A program made the position numbers and the translations under genes. Positions 18,148 to 26,752 of a stretch of DNA of 64,000 nucleotides are shown in pieces. The stretch's first letter is position 1. Each line of letters opens with the position of its first letter. This DNA is from Pedobacter sp. HDW13 (lineage in GTDB: Bacteria; Bacteroidota; Bacteroidia; Sphingobacteriales; Sphingobacteriaceae): assembly GCF_011303555.1 (NCBI RefSeq), contig NZ_CP049868.1, forward strand, positions 1,736,001 to 1,800,000. The letters are read 5' to 3'. Under the pieces are notes generated by a model, which made no database searches, was not told where the DNA came from, and worked only from the letters and a program-made list of their open reading frames with translations.

Positions 18148-18177
18148 AACCAATTGACTTTAATCTGTCAATTGGTT
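18148..18177 (+). other. Second intercistronic hairpin in the iron operon
   Basis: AACCAATTGAC (18148-18158) and GTCAATTGGTT (18167-18177) form a perfect 11-bp stem with an 8-nt loop, followed by CTTTCATT. It sits between the DUF4198 gene and the PepSY gene. It may be a weak terminator or a stability element. Confidence 0.6.
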
Positions 18178-18197
18178 CTTTCATTAAACAAAGCTTA

Positions 18198-19421
18198 ATG
18201 GCGCTAACAAAACCAATACAGAAAAAAACAAATAAATCGCGACTGAGACGGATTAGCGATTGGTTACACCTGTGGTTGGGTATTGCCTCTGGCCTGGTGG
18301 TTTTCCACCTGGGTATTACTGGTTGTATTTTCGCTTTCCAAAAAGAGATTACCGAATTCATTCACCGAAAAGAGGTGTTTGTTGAGGTACCTGCTAACAG
18401 AAAAACCATTGCCTTAAGTACATTAACAGCAACTGCCGAAAAAGAACTGGGCGGCAAGAAAAAAATCACTTTCTTATCCACTTATGCCGAGCCCGACAGG
18501 GCCTGGGAGTTTGGCACTTATAAAGCTGGTAATCCAGACGCTTTCTGGTATTTCGATTCGATAGATTATTACGATCTGGCCCTCATTAACCCATATACCG
18601 GAAAGGTTACTTTGGTTGCCGATCACAAATATGAGTTCTTTGGCATCATCAAAATGCTTCACTGGAGCTTCCTTATTAATCACCCCATCGGGCAGCAAAT
18701 TATTGGCTGGTCTACCATCATTTTTGTTTTTCTCTTGATCTCAGGCATGATTATGTGGTGGCCTAAAAACCTCAAAAAATCAAATTTCGACAAGAGTTTT
18801 AAGATTAAGTGGAAGGCTAAATTTAAGCGGATTAATTACGATGTGCACAATGTACTGGGCTTTTATGTGATGATTATTTGCCTGATGCTGGCCTTAACTG
18901 GCCTGGTATGGGCTTTTCAATGGTTTCAATCAACCGTATATGTAGTAGCTGCAAGAAGCACCACTCCGCCTAAACAACCCGAGGCCAAATCAGATTCGAC
19001 CAAAACAATTTCAGCTATCCCTTTTGATGTAGCTTTTGAAACGGCTAAAAATACTTTCAAAGGTGCCGATCGCATTGGCATGTCGCCGGCAGAAGGCGGA
19101 ACAACGCCAATATATGCCACGGGATACAGGGGAACAGAAACGTACTGGAATTTTGATGTGTTGTTGTTCGATCAGTACACGGGTAAATTGCTTGCCCGTA
19201 AAAATCAGACTGAAAAAAATGCAGGCGAAGCATTGATTGGAATGAACTACGATATCCATGTGGGTGCCATTTTAGGTCTGCCCGGAAAAATTATGGCATT
19301 TTTTGCAAGTCTTATTGCAGCCAGCCTGCCTATAACCGGATTTATTATCTGGTGGGGCAAAAAGAAAAAGAAGAAAAATCCCGCAGTTGCGGAAAACAAG
19401 CACACCTCTAATTTATTATAA
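18198..19421 (+). CDS. PepSY-associated transmembrane protein (putative reductase subunit)
   Basis: This 407-residue inner-membrane protein has four likely membrane segments: about 28-48, 170-192 (STIIFVFLLISGMIMWW), 218-240 and 365-388. Two periplasmic PepSY-type regions lie between them. Conserved histidines lie in SDWLHLWLG (H24), MLHWSFL, DVHNVLGFY and YDIHVGAILGLPG, which suit b-type haem ligation. Such proteins are encoded beside TonB siderophore receptors and are thought to reduce the imported ferric chelate. The gene ends 1 bp before the DUF6607 start. Confidence 0.88.
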   Translation: MALTKPIQKKTNKSRLRRISDWLHLWLGIASGLVVFHLGITGCIFAFQKEITEFIHRKEVFVEVPANRKTIALSTLTATAEKELGGKKKITFLSTYAEPDRAWEFGTYKAGNPDAFWYFDSIDYYDLALINPYTGKVTLVADHKYEFFGIIKMLHWSFLINHPIGQQIIGWSTIIFVFLLISGMIMWWPKNLKKSNFDKSFKIKWKAKFKRINYDVHNVLGFYVMIICLMLALTGLVWAFQWFQSTVYVVAARSTTPPKQPEAKSDSTKTISAIPFDVAFETAKNTFKGADRIGMSPAEGGTTPIYATGYRGTETYWNFDVLLFDQYTGKLLARKNQTEKNAGEALIGMNYDIHVGAILGLPGKIMAFFASLIAASLPITGFIIWWGKKKKKKNPAVAENKHTSNLL

Positions 19422-19422
19422 A

Positions 19423-20361
19423 ATGAAAATCTTAAACCTAATTTTGGTGTTAAGCAGTATGATTACCCTTAACACCAATGCGCAAACAAAAGTTGATTCG
19501 CCGGAAGAAAAACTCGAAAAAGATAGAAAAGCAATCAAATCTTTAGCTGGTTTTTACGAAGTGAATTTCAATTACGGCGAAGTAACTGCTCCGGATCCAA
19601 ATTACAAATTCAGCAAACCTTACGAAAGCCACGGAAGTGAGTGGGCAGAAATCATTGTAGATGAGCCTAAAAGAATTGTAATTCAGCACATGCTTGCTAT
19701 TAACGATACTACGGTAATTAAACACTGGCGCCAGGACTGGACTTATGAAGACCCGAATGTTTTGCTTTACACGCAAGATAATGCCTGGAAAAAAGGTAGT
19801 TTCACCGCAGCTGATGTAAGAGGAAAATGGACGCAAAAAGTGTATCAGGTAGATGATAGCCCACGTTATCAGGGTTTCGGAACCTGGAGCCATGTTGGTG
19901 GCCACGATTCATGGTCGAGCGAAACCGATTCGCCCCTACCCAGAAGAGAATCGACCGTACGTAAAGACTATAACGTATTAACCCGAGGAAGCAGAATTAC
20001 CATTACCAAAGATGGATGGATATTTGAACAAGACAATAAAAAAGTTGTGCGCACGCCGCAAGGCGATAAATTACTGGCTGTTGAAAAAGGTTATGAAGAA
20101 TTTACCAAAATAGATCCTAAAACATTTGCTTATGCACAAAAATGGTGGGCAAGCCAGCAAACTTATTGGGCCGATGTACGCGGTGTTTGGGCCGATATTA
20201 TCGGATCAGGCGATACCTTTAAAGTAAAAACCATGGCCAATGGCAAATTACTTTATGAAACACTTTTCAATTTAGGAGATCAGTCCGTTAAAGAAAAATG
20301 GACCGCTGCCCAAAATAAAGAAAAAGTAAAAACAGCCTTACAGCCATATCTGGCTAAGTAA
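19423..20361 (+). CDS. DUF6607 family exported protein
   Basis: This 312-residue protein has a cleavable signal peptide (MKILNLILVLSSMITLNTNAQ). The ATG at 19423, 1 bp after the PepSY stop, is preferred over an upstream in-frame start that reads through the PepSY tail. The mature part is rich in aromatic and charged residues, with conserved stretches such as FYEVNFNYGE, KHWRQDWTYE and RYQGFGTWSHVGGHDSW. I recognise it as a DUF6607-type protein, a family seen near haem and siderophore receptors. The function is unknown. It is the last gene of the operon. Confidence 0.78.
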   Translation: MKILNLILVLSSMITLNTNAQTKVDSPEEKLEKDRKAIKSLAGFYEVNFNYGEVTAPDPNYKFSKPYESHGSEWAEIIVDEPKRIVIQHMLAINDTTVIKHWRQDWTYEDPNVLLYTQDNAWKKGSFTAADVRGKWTQKVYQVDDSPRYQGFGTWSHVGGHDSWSSETDSPLPRRESTVRKDYNVLTRGSRITITKDGWIFEQDNKKVVRTPQGDKLLAVEKGYEEFTKIDPKTFAYAQKWWASQQTYWADVRGVWADIIGSGDTFKVKTMANGKLLYETLFNLGDQSVKEKWTAAQNKEKVKTALQPYLAK

Positions 20362-20377
20362 AACGGATTGTTTTTTA

Positions 20378-20438
20378 TCGCTAATGGTTGATGGTGAATC
20401 GCGATGCGGTTAACCATCAACCATTTTTTTGTTAGCGA
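20378..20438 (+). terminator. Terminator of the siderophore receptor operon
   Basis: AATGGTTGATGGT (20383-20395) pairs with ACCATCAACCATT (20413-20425) over a perfect 13 bp, and the second arm runs straight into a T7 tract (20424-20430). Outer bases (ATCGCTA/TTAGCGAT) can extend the pairing. Confidence 0.85.
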
Positions 20439-20448
20439 TTTCAATGTT

Positions 20449-20539
20449 AGTCGGGATTTGCAATCCCGATTTGATGAATTATGGATTTGTGATCCACCAG
20501 ATGAATTATTGGAAGGCCGGGATTACAAATCCCGACCAG
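20449..20539. repeat. REP-like repeat, copy A
   Basis: The unit contains TCGGGATT-TGC-AATCCCGA (20451-20469) and CGGGATT-ACA-AATCCCG (20518-20534), joined by a variable middle. A related copy at 24854-24920 shares the AGTCGGGATTT opening and the GGATTACAAATCC(C/A)GACCA close. This suggests a dispersed palindromic intergenic repeat family. Confidence 0.65.
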
Positions 20540-20574
20540 CGATCAACAATTAGTTTATTTTACTAAATTCCGGC

Positions 20575-21717
20575 ATGAAAAAATTTGGCTTTCTTATCTT
20601 CTTATGCTTTGCTCTTAAAGGCTTCTCACAAGATTCTACTTATACCCGCAATGTAATTAATACGCTTACCGCTAAGCAATTTTGGGGCAGGGGTTATACT
20701 AAAAATGGGATGAAAAAAGCGGCCACTTACCTTGCTGAAAGCTACAAGAAAATTGGCCTGTTACCTATGGGAACCAATTATCAGCAATTTTTTAGTTTCC
20801 CTGTAAATACTTTTCCTGGTAAAATGCTGGTCGAAATTAACGGTAAGAAACTAATTCCGGGCAAAGATTTTATTGTGAACAACGAAAGTAAAGGCCTTAA
20901 GCAACGGGCTGTATTGAAAAAGATAGATAGTGTTAAATATGAAGCTAGTCCGGCACTGCAACTCGTGCTGAAAGATAAACTCACCTGGTCTGTAGCAACC
21001 GAAGTAGCCGCTACCACTACCATTCAGCTTAACAAAAAAAGCATTAGCACGCTACCCAAAGAAATTGATGTTGACATTGAAAACCAGTTTATCGAAAGCT
21101 TTACTGCAACCAATGTATGCGGTCTGGTAAAAGGAACCCAATATCCCGATTCGCTTTTAATCATTACTGCCCATTACGATCATTTAGGAGGTATGGGTGC
21201 AGACACCTATTTCCCCGGTGCTAATGATAATGCAGCCGGTGTGGCAACACTATTAAGTTTAGCTAAGTATTACGCTGCAAATCCACAGCCTTATAGCATT
21301 GGCTTTATCTGTTTCGCTGCCGAAGAAGCCGGATTGCTGGGGTCGCGGTATTTTGTAGAAAACCCGCTGGTAGCTTTATCCAAAATCAAATTTCTGATCA
21401 ATTTAGACCTGGTAGGAACCGGAGTAAGCGGAATGACCGTAGTAAATGCCAGCGTTTACCCAAAAGCATTCGCCGACCTGAATAAAATCAATAACGAACA
21501 CCATTACATTAGCAAAATTAACCCTCGCGGCAAAGCAGCCAACAGCGATCATTATTTCTTTACCGAAAGTGGGGTACCTGCATTCTTTATCTACACCCAG
21601 GGTGGGCCTGCGGCCTATCACGATGTGTTTGATGTAGCCGAAAACCTGCCTCTTACCGAATACAATGATCTGTTTAAATTAATTGTCGGGTTTAATCAAA
21701 AACTGATGCGAAACTGA
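20575..21717 (+). CDS. M28 family metallopeptidase
   Basis: This 380-residue exported peptidase has a short signal peptide (cleavage after GFS, about residue 19). The zinc ligands of clan MH are visible in order: H in TAHYDHLGG, D in GANDNAAG, E-E in AAEEAGLLGS, D in NLDLVG, and H in YHDVFD. M28 enzymes are co-catalytic zinc aminopeptidases. It is monocistronic and flanked by a repeat upstream and a bare 170-bp gap downstream. The likely role is extracytoplasmic peptide breakdown. Confidence 0.9.
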   Translation: MKKFGFLIFLCFALKGFSQDSTYTRNVINTLTAKQFWGRGYTKNGMKKAATYLAESYKKIGLLPMGTNYQQFFSFPVNTFPGKMLVEINGKKLIPGKDFIVNNESKGLKQRAVLKKIDSVKYEASPALQLVLKDKLTWSVATEVAATTTIQLNKKSISTLPKEIDVDIENQFIESFTATNVCGLVKGTQYPDSLLIITAHYDHLGGMGADTYFPGANDNAAGVATLLSLAKYYAANPQPYSIGFICFAAEEAGLLGSRYFVENPLVALSKIKFLINLDLVGTGVSGMTVVNASVYPKAFADLNKINNEHHYISKINPRGKAANSDHYFFTESGVPAFFIYTQGGPAAYHDVFDVAENLPLTEYNDLFKLIVGFNQKLMRN

Positions 21718-21890
21718 TTTTCAGGATCAAAGCCTCAGTTCTTTATTCCAACCTTTTATTTCCGGCTACAAGCAGCCCGCTATCCAATTTTTGCGTTGGG
21801 ATAATATTATAAGCCTTTGGGATAATTAAATAGCACCGCTAAGCAGCACTACGCATCTTTGAACCAACAAAAACACAAACCCGGTTCACG

Positions 21891-22967
21891 ATGAAAATTA
21901 TAACAAAATTTAGCCTGGCATTATTCCTTTTAATTGGTGTTTCAGTTAAATCAAATGCCCAAAATCAGATCGAAATTGTAATTGTAGGTTCTGCCCACGA
22001 CAATTCCAAATCGACCCAAAACTTTCAGCTGATTATTGATAAGTTGAAAAACTTTAAACCTGATATGGTTTTTGGCGAATATCTACCAAAAAGCGATTAC
22101 GCCAAACTGGAAGCCGATAACTGGGCAAGAAAAGCCTTTGATAAAGGACACAATTATCTGGAAAAACGCAACCCCGAAAATGTCAAAAATCTATCTACCC
22201 AGATTAAAAAAGATAAGAAGGCGCTTGCATCATTTGCCTACTACCATAAAACCCGCATGAACCTTGCGGTTAATTATGCCAAAAACTGGGACCGCGGCAA
22301 TGCAGACTATCAGATTTTTGTACTGGAAAACTATATGAAAAACAGCTTCGGCAAAGAAGAGCAGGCCGCGTATAACAAAATGTTCGGAGGTACTGACTCG
22401 CTAAAAAAGTTTGGCTTTTACCGCACAGGCAGTGAGTATGCCAAAATCTATTTTCCGTTAATTTATCAGTTAAAACAAGATCAAATTTACAATATGGATT
22501 GCCAAACTTACGATAAACCATGGAGCATAGCCTGGGCCGAAACAGATTCATTATCTCAAATATTGATCAAAAAAGCCAAAGCCGATAGTAGCTCACCAGA
22601 AGGGGCAACAATGAAAGCCATAGAAGCTTACTGGAGCTATACACCCGAAGAAGAAAAAGCTTTTAATGCTGATGCGTATGCAGGAATGAATACAACAAAA
22701 TATGGCGTGTTGGATGAAGCCTGGAATTTTTATGGTGGCCCCCATTTTTACGGCTACGCGGGTTTCCCGACAGAAAGCGTTAAAGCAATGATTGCACAAT
22801 GGACCTTAAGAAATGAAGGCATGTGCAAAAACATTATCGAACAGGCAAAAACAAAAAAAGCCAAACGTGTTGTAGTTGGCGTTGGTGCATCACACCGCAA
22901 ATGGATGGAAGAAATTTTAGTTAAAAACCCGGATGTTAAAATCATTAATTACAATGATTTGCATTAG
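21891..22967 (+). CDS. DUF5694 domain exported protein (TraB/ChaN-like fold)
   Basis: This 358-residue protein has a signal peptide (MKIITKFSLALFLLIGVSVKSNA). Motifs EIVIVGSAHDN near 28-38, VFGEYLPK near 60-67 and VVVGVGASHRKWMEE near 330-344 match the pattern of TraB/ChaN/erythromycin-esterase-like proteins. These carry a catalytic Gx2H, a GE and a C-terminal GxxH. I place it in DUF5694 on that basis. Hydrolase or haem-binding activity would be possible, and nothing in the surroundings picks one. It is a single gene. Confidence 0.7.
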   Translation: MKIITKFSLALFLLIGVSVKSNAQNQIEIVIVGSAHDNSKSTQNFQLIIDKLKNFKPDMVFGEYLPKSDYAKLEADNWARKAFDKGHNYLEKRNPENVKNLSTQIKKDKKALASFAYYHKTRMNLAVNYAKNWDRGNADYQIFVLENYMKNSFGKEEQAAYNKMFGGTDSLKKFGFYRTGSEYAKIYFPLIYQLKQDQIYNMDCQTYDKPWSIAWAETDSLSQILIKKAKADSSSPEGATMKAIEAYWSYTPEEEKAFNADAYAGMNTTKYGVLDEAWNFYGGPHFYGYAGFPTESVKAMIAQWTLRNEGMCKNIIEQAKTKKAKRVVVGVGASHRKWMEEILVKNPDVKIINYNDLH

Positions 22968-22989
22968 CGTAGTTAAATAGACCTAAAGC

Positions 22990-23013
22990 GTGTCAGATAG
23001 CAATATCTGACAC
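22990..23013. terminator. Hairpin between convergent genes
   Basis: GTGTCAGATA (22990-22999), GCAA loop, TATCTGACAC (23004-23013): a perfect 10-bp stem with a GNRA tetraloop between the DUF5694 gene and the convergent monooxygenase gene. No long T-tract follows, so it could be a repeat unit as well as a terminator. Confidence 0.5.
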
Positions 23014-23028
23014 CTACAGTAAGATTTA

Positions 23029-24031
23029 TCATAAAAACATTTCAGCCAGTAACTGATAAGATTTTATCCGGTCTTCGAAATGTTCGGTAATGGTAACAGC
23101 CATCAATTCATCTACATCATAATCAGCAGCGAGTTTACTAAGTCTCTCCTTAATCACATCAGGCGTTCCATAAATCATTCGGGTTTATTTGCATTTATCC
23201 GTTCCTGTTCCGCAGCAGTATAGGTTATATGTTTAATATCTTCCCAACCGGTGGAAGTTAAGCCTCCTCCTTTTTCCAATTGCAAAAAGCGATGACTCAT
23301 TAAAGCTTCCTGCTGCCTAACTTTCTCTTCATCTTCTGAGCAGAAAACAAAAAATGCAACATTATCAACCGGTCTGGCCAAATCAACCGAAGGTTTAAAA
23401 TGATCGCGGTAGTATTGAACAGCCTGAGGTCCGCCATGTGGATTAATGAAATGGGCAAATGAAAAGCCGAGACCAAAATGAGAGGCAAACACTGCACTTT
23501 GTCCGCTGCTACTTAACAGCCACTGCGCAGGTACAGTTTCCGAAATCGGAATTGCCTTTATCTTAGCCTGAATTCCACCATCCGAAGTATCGTGCAGGTA
23601 ATGCTGTAAATCACGTAATTGCTCCATAAAATCCTGCTCGCTCCAATTGTTAGATGGATTTAACATCGAAGCTGTAATACGATCGGTACCGGGTGCCCTA
23701 CCCATTCCCAGATCGATGCGGTTTGGATGCATCACTTCGAGTAAACGGAAGCTTTCTGCAACTTTCAACGCACTGTGATTGGGCAACATAATACCACCCG
23801 AACCTATACGCAGGGTTTTGGTATGATTTGCCAGGTGGGCAATTAAAATTTCGGGGTAGAACCAGCTAAACTAGTAGTATTGTGATGCTCCGAAACCCAA
23901 AAACGATGGTAGCCCAGTCGCTCGGTTTCTTGTGCAAGCAAGGTAGTTTCTTCAATTGCCCTACGTGCGGTAACACCTTTGCGCACCGGCGACTGATCTA
24001 AAACGCTTAATTTAATTTTAGTACTGCTCAT
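23029..24031 (-). pseudogene. LLM-class flavin-dependent oxidoreductase, frame broken twice by apparent 1-nt losses
   Basis: The product is a bacterial-luciferase-like monooxygenase of the single-chain MsnO8 type: N-terminus KLSVLDQSPVRKG and RFWVSEHHNTTSLAGSTP, middle ALKVAESFRLLEVMHPNRIDLGMGRAPG, C-terminus MIYGTPDVIKERLSKLAADY. The three parts are in different frames. One extra base in the G4 run at 23853-23856 restores STPEILIAHLANHT. One extra base at the GGGTTT junction (23181-23186) restores the C-terminus, which ends at the stop at 23029-23031. The corrected length is about 334 residues. The start MSSTKIKL at 24031 is preferred over 24061. The substrate is unknown. Confidence 0.8.
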
Positions 24032-24094
24032 TTCAACAAATGTAGCAGACCATCGATTCAATTAATGAACAGGAAAGGCTTTATGACTTTAAAA

Positions 24095-24781
24095 TTATTG
24101 CGCCAGCGTCAATTTGACCAAATACTGATCTTCGCCATCATCAAAAATAATTGCGCAGTCCCAACCCGTTTCTTTAGCTACCGATTTAATGGTTTCTTCA
24201 TCCACGTAAATCCAGTTAAACCAGTTGCCCTTTTCTCCTTTGTACTCGTACTGGTAAGAAACCTCGCCGTAATACTGATTTTGGGGCTTAGGCATATCTT
24301 CGTACAGGTAAGCAATATCCGATGAATCGAAAATGACCTGTCCGCCGGGATTAAGCAAATCTTTGATCTTGTTCAAAAAATCTTTAAAGCCAGGCAATGT
24401 ACCTGTAAGGCCAATACCGTTCATCAACATTAAAATGGTATCGAATTTTTCCTGGTAGGTAAAAATATCATGCACCTGTGCTTTTCTCACACCACGGTCT
24501 TTCATAATATTTACTGCAGCTTCAGAAATATCGATAGCAGTAACATCGATGTTAAAGGCCTGCAACAATAAGGCGTGGCTCCCCACTCCTGCTCCGATAT
24601 CCAAAACCTTGCCGGTACACATGTGTAGGGCCTGCAGTTCTAAAACCGGCATATCTTCATCATCGCGAAAGAAAAATTCTAATGGCATTTCTTCGGGTTC
24701 GCCATAAGAGTTGTGCAACCACAGCGTATCGGCTTCGCCGTTTCTGTAAATATCAGTAAGTGCTTTACCAAAAACATCCAT
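24095..24781 (-). CDS. Class I SAM-dependent methyltransferase
   Basis: This 228-residue protein has the SAM-binding motif I VLDIGAGVGSHALLLQ (about 55-70), the acidic motif II VTAIDIS (about 75-81) and a post-motif region FDTILMLMNGIGLTG. The fold is a standard Rossmann methyltransferase. The substrate is not predictable and no clear partner gene lies next to it. It is upstream of the flavin monooxygenase on the same strand but separated by about 60 bp. Confidence 0.83.
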   Translation of the reverse strand: MDVFGKALTDIYRNGEADTLWLHNSYGEPEEMPLEFFFRDDEDMPVLELQALHMCTGKVLDIGAGVGSHALLLQAFNIDVTAIDISEAAVNIMKDRGVRKAQVHDIFTYQEKFDTILMLMNGIGLTGTLPGFKDFLNKIKDLLNPGGQVIFDSSDIAYLYEDMPKPQNQYYGEVSYQYEYKGEKGNWFNWIYVDEETIKSVAKETGWDCAIIFDDGEDQYLVKLTLAQ

Positions 24782-24853
24782 GCGGCAAAGATATGGAGGA
24801 AAGCTGAAAGACTAAAGCAAAAAGCGAAGTATGGCAGTTTAGCTGCGCAAGTT

Positions 24854-24920
24854 AGTCGGGATTTAAAAGCCCAACCTTAAGAATCCTTTAGCCAAGGTCT
24901 GGATTACAAATCCAGACCAA
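24854..24920. repeat. REP-like repeat, copy B
   Basis: It shares AGTCGGGATTT (24854-24864) and GGATTACAAATCCAGACCA (24901-24919) with copy A at 20449-20539. The 3' part forms the 9-bp stem GTCTGGATT-ACA-AATCCAGAC. The 5' palindrome has decayed (GGGATTTAAAAGCCC), so this copy is partly degenerate. Confidence 0.6.
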
Positions 24921-24925
24921 CGTAA

Positions 24926-24972
24926 AGAGTTGTCAACTTTAATAACCAGTTCGTTAGAAAGGTGACAACTCT
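24926..24972 (-). terminator. Hairpin at the end of the MBL-fold hydrolase gene
   Basis: AGAGTTGTCA (24926-24935) and TGACAACTCT (24963-24972) pair perfectly over 10 bp with a 27-nt loop, and one arm touches the stop codon of the upstream-encoded hydrolase. It lacks a clear T-run, so it may be a stability element rather than a terminator. Confidence 0.4.
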
Positions 24973-26372
24973 CAACCTAAAACAAATTCCTGATGATATT
25001 CTGGTATGGCTACATGCTTAAAGCCATGATCTTTTAACCGGGAGGCGAAATGCTGCTGCACCTCGTATTCTCCATGTACCAAAAACAATTGTTTCACTTT
25101 TGCAGGGTCCTGAGCAGATAAGAAACGTAACAAATCTTCATAATCGCCATGGGCACTCATGGATTTTATGGCGCGTACTTCGGCTTTAACTTCGTACTTA
25201 TCTCTAAAAATATCTACCACCTTTTGGCCGGCAATTAACTTCCCACCCAGAGAGTTTGGCTCGCAATAACCCACCATTAAAATGGTATTTTTAGCATTGC
25301 CAATATTGTTGCGAATGTGGTGTTTTACACGCCCCGCCTCAGCCATACCCGAGGCAGAAATAATTACGCATGGTCTGGCATCTTCATTTAAAGCTTTCGA
25401 TTCTTCTACGCTTTCAACAAAGCGCAAACTTTTAAATGCAAAAACATCATGATCGATTTTTAGTGTTTCTTTAACCCCGTTGTTATATACTTCGGGATGG
25501 TTTTTCAGAATTTCAGTTGCTTTTGACGAGAGCGGACTATCTACATAATAGGGCACATTGGGCAATTTACCTTTTAGCTCTAAACCGTTTAAAGCATAAA
25601 GTAGCTCCTGGGTGCGCCCTACGGCAAAAGCCGGAATAATAACCTTTCCCTTTTTAATATTACAGGTATTGTTAATGATTTCCAGCAACATGTTTTCAAT
25701 CGGATCGAGATCTTTGTGCAACGAATCGCCATAGGTAGATTCCATTAAAATGTAATCGGCTTGATCAAACTGTTGCGGACTTTTTAAAAGCAAATCGCCA
25801 TAACGCCCCACATCGCCCGAAAAGGTAATTCGGGTTGGCTTTCCATCTTCAGTAATGGTTAAATGCACAGCAGCGCTACCTAAAATATGACCGGCATCGG
25901 TAAATTTTAAACGGATCCCAGGTTCAATTTCAAAATCCTCTTCGTACTCCACAATTTTCATCTGGCTTACCGTTTGCACTACATCATCTTCGGTATAAAG
26001 CGCTTCTTCCATTTCTTCACCATGGCGCAGGTGGCGATTGGCAAATTCAGCATCCTGCTCCTGTATTTTAGCCGAATCCATCATCAAAATACGGGCAAGA
26101 TCCATCGTAGCCGAGGTGCAAAAAATCTTTCCGCTAAAACCTTCAGCAACCAATTTGGGCAATAATCCGCAATGATCAATATGCGCATGCGATAAGATCA
26201 TGTAGGTAATCTTTTTGGCATCGAAACCAAAATAATCGTTCAATTTATCGGTAACCTGTCCCATTCCCTGGAAAAGGCCACAATCTAGTAGTATTTGGGT
26301 GTTATTTTTTAAGGTAATAAGATGCTTACTCCCTGTAACTGTACGGGCAGCACCATGAAAGGCAATTTTCAT
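24972..26372 (-). CDS. MBL-fold beta-CASP hydrolase (RNA-processing exonuclease-like)
   Basis: This 466-residue protein is a metallo-beta-lactamase fold with a beta-CASP insertion. The zinc motif SHAHIDHCGLLP lies near 62-73, and TDAGHILGSAAVHL and FSGDVGRYGD are further metal-ligand segments. IPAFAVGRTQELLY, ISASGMAEAGRVKHH and SMSAHGDYEDLLRF are the beta-CASP motifs A-C. This family includes CPSF73-like RNA endo/exonucleases. The 466-residue length fits the YSH1/Mbl subfamily without KH domains. It follows the YtxH gene on the same strand but is separated from it by a terminator. Confidence 0.9.
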   Translation of the reverse strand: MKIAFHGAARTVTGSKHLITLKNNTQILLDCGLFQGMGQVTDKLNDYFGFDAKKITYMILSHAHIDHCGLLPKLVAEGFSGKIFCTSATMDLARILMMDSAKIQEQDAEFANRHLRHGEEMEEALYTEDDVVQTVSQMKIVEYEEDFEIEPGIRLKFTDAGHILGSAAVHLTITEDGKPTRITFSGDVGRYGDLLLKSPQQFDQADYILMESTYGDSLHKDLDPIENMLLEIINNTCNIKKGKVIIPAFAVGRTQELLYALNGLELKGKLPNVPYYVDSPLSSKATEILKNHPEVYNNGVKETLKIDHDVFAFKSLRFVESVEESKALNEDARPCVIISASGMAEAGRVKHHIRNNIGNAKNTILMVGYCEPNSLGGKLIAGQKVVDIFRDKYEVKAEVRAIKSMSAHGDYEDLLRFLSAQDPAKVKQLFLVHGEYEVQQHFASRLKDHGFKHVAIPEYHQEFVLG

Positions 26373-26400
26373 TTAGGTGGTGGTTAGATTATACAAGAAT

Positions 26401-26423
26401 AAAAATGCCGGATATTTCCGGCA
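26401..26423 (-). terminator. Terminator downstream of the YtxH gene
   Basis: Read on the minus strand, TGCCGGA-AATA-TCCGGCA (26423-26406) is followed by a T5 tract. This is a compact intrinsic terminator separating the YtxH gene from the hydrolase. Confidence 0.8.
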
Positions 26424-26434
26424 CTTCCAATTCT

Positions 26435-26662
26435 TTAAGCATTTATTTCTGCTATTTTATCTTTAACCTTATCGGCAGCGCCTGTGGCTTTATCTGCCAG
26501 ACCTGCCAGTTTATCTTTTGAGGCATCTAAAAGATCGGCGAAAAAGTCTGATACCTTGCCTTTAAGATCGCTGGTCGAATCTGATGATAATGCCAATGCG
26601 ATGGTTGCCCCTAATGCTGCTCCGGCTAAAACGCCTACTATAATTTTTGTCTCTTTTTTCAT
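26435..26662 (-). CDS. YtxH domain small membrane protein
   Basis: This 75-residue protein has one N-terminal hydrophobic segment (IIVGVLAGAALGATIALALS, about 8-27), then an amphipathic Lys/Asp/Ala-rich tail with repeating KxKxxDFFADL and DKLAGLADKATGAADKVKDKI units. This is the YtxH/general-stress pattern, also annotated as gas-vesicle-like. Function is unknown, but such proteins are usually stress-induced. It is monocistronic, with its own terminator. Confidence 0.82.
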   Translation of the reverse strand: MKKETKIIVGVLAGAALGATIALALSSDSTSDLKGKVSDFFADLLDASKDKLAGLADKATGAADKVKDKIAEINA

Positions 26663-26752
26663 GATATTAGTGATTTACTTATTAAACATATTTAATGAAA
26701 AGGTGTTTTAATTTTTTTAATCTACAGCGTTTCAAACAAAAACCAATCCACA

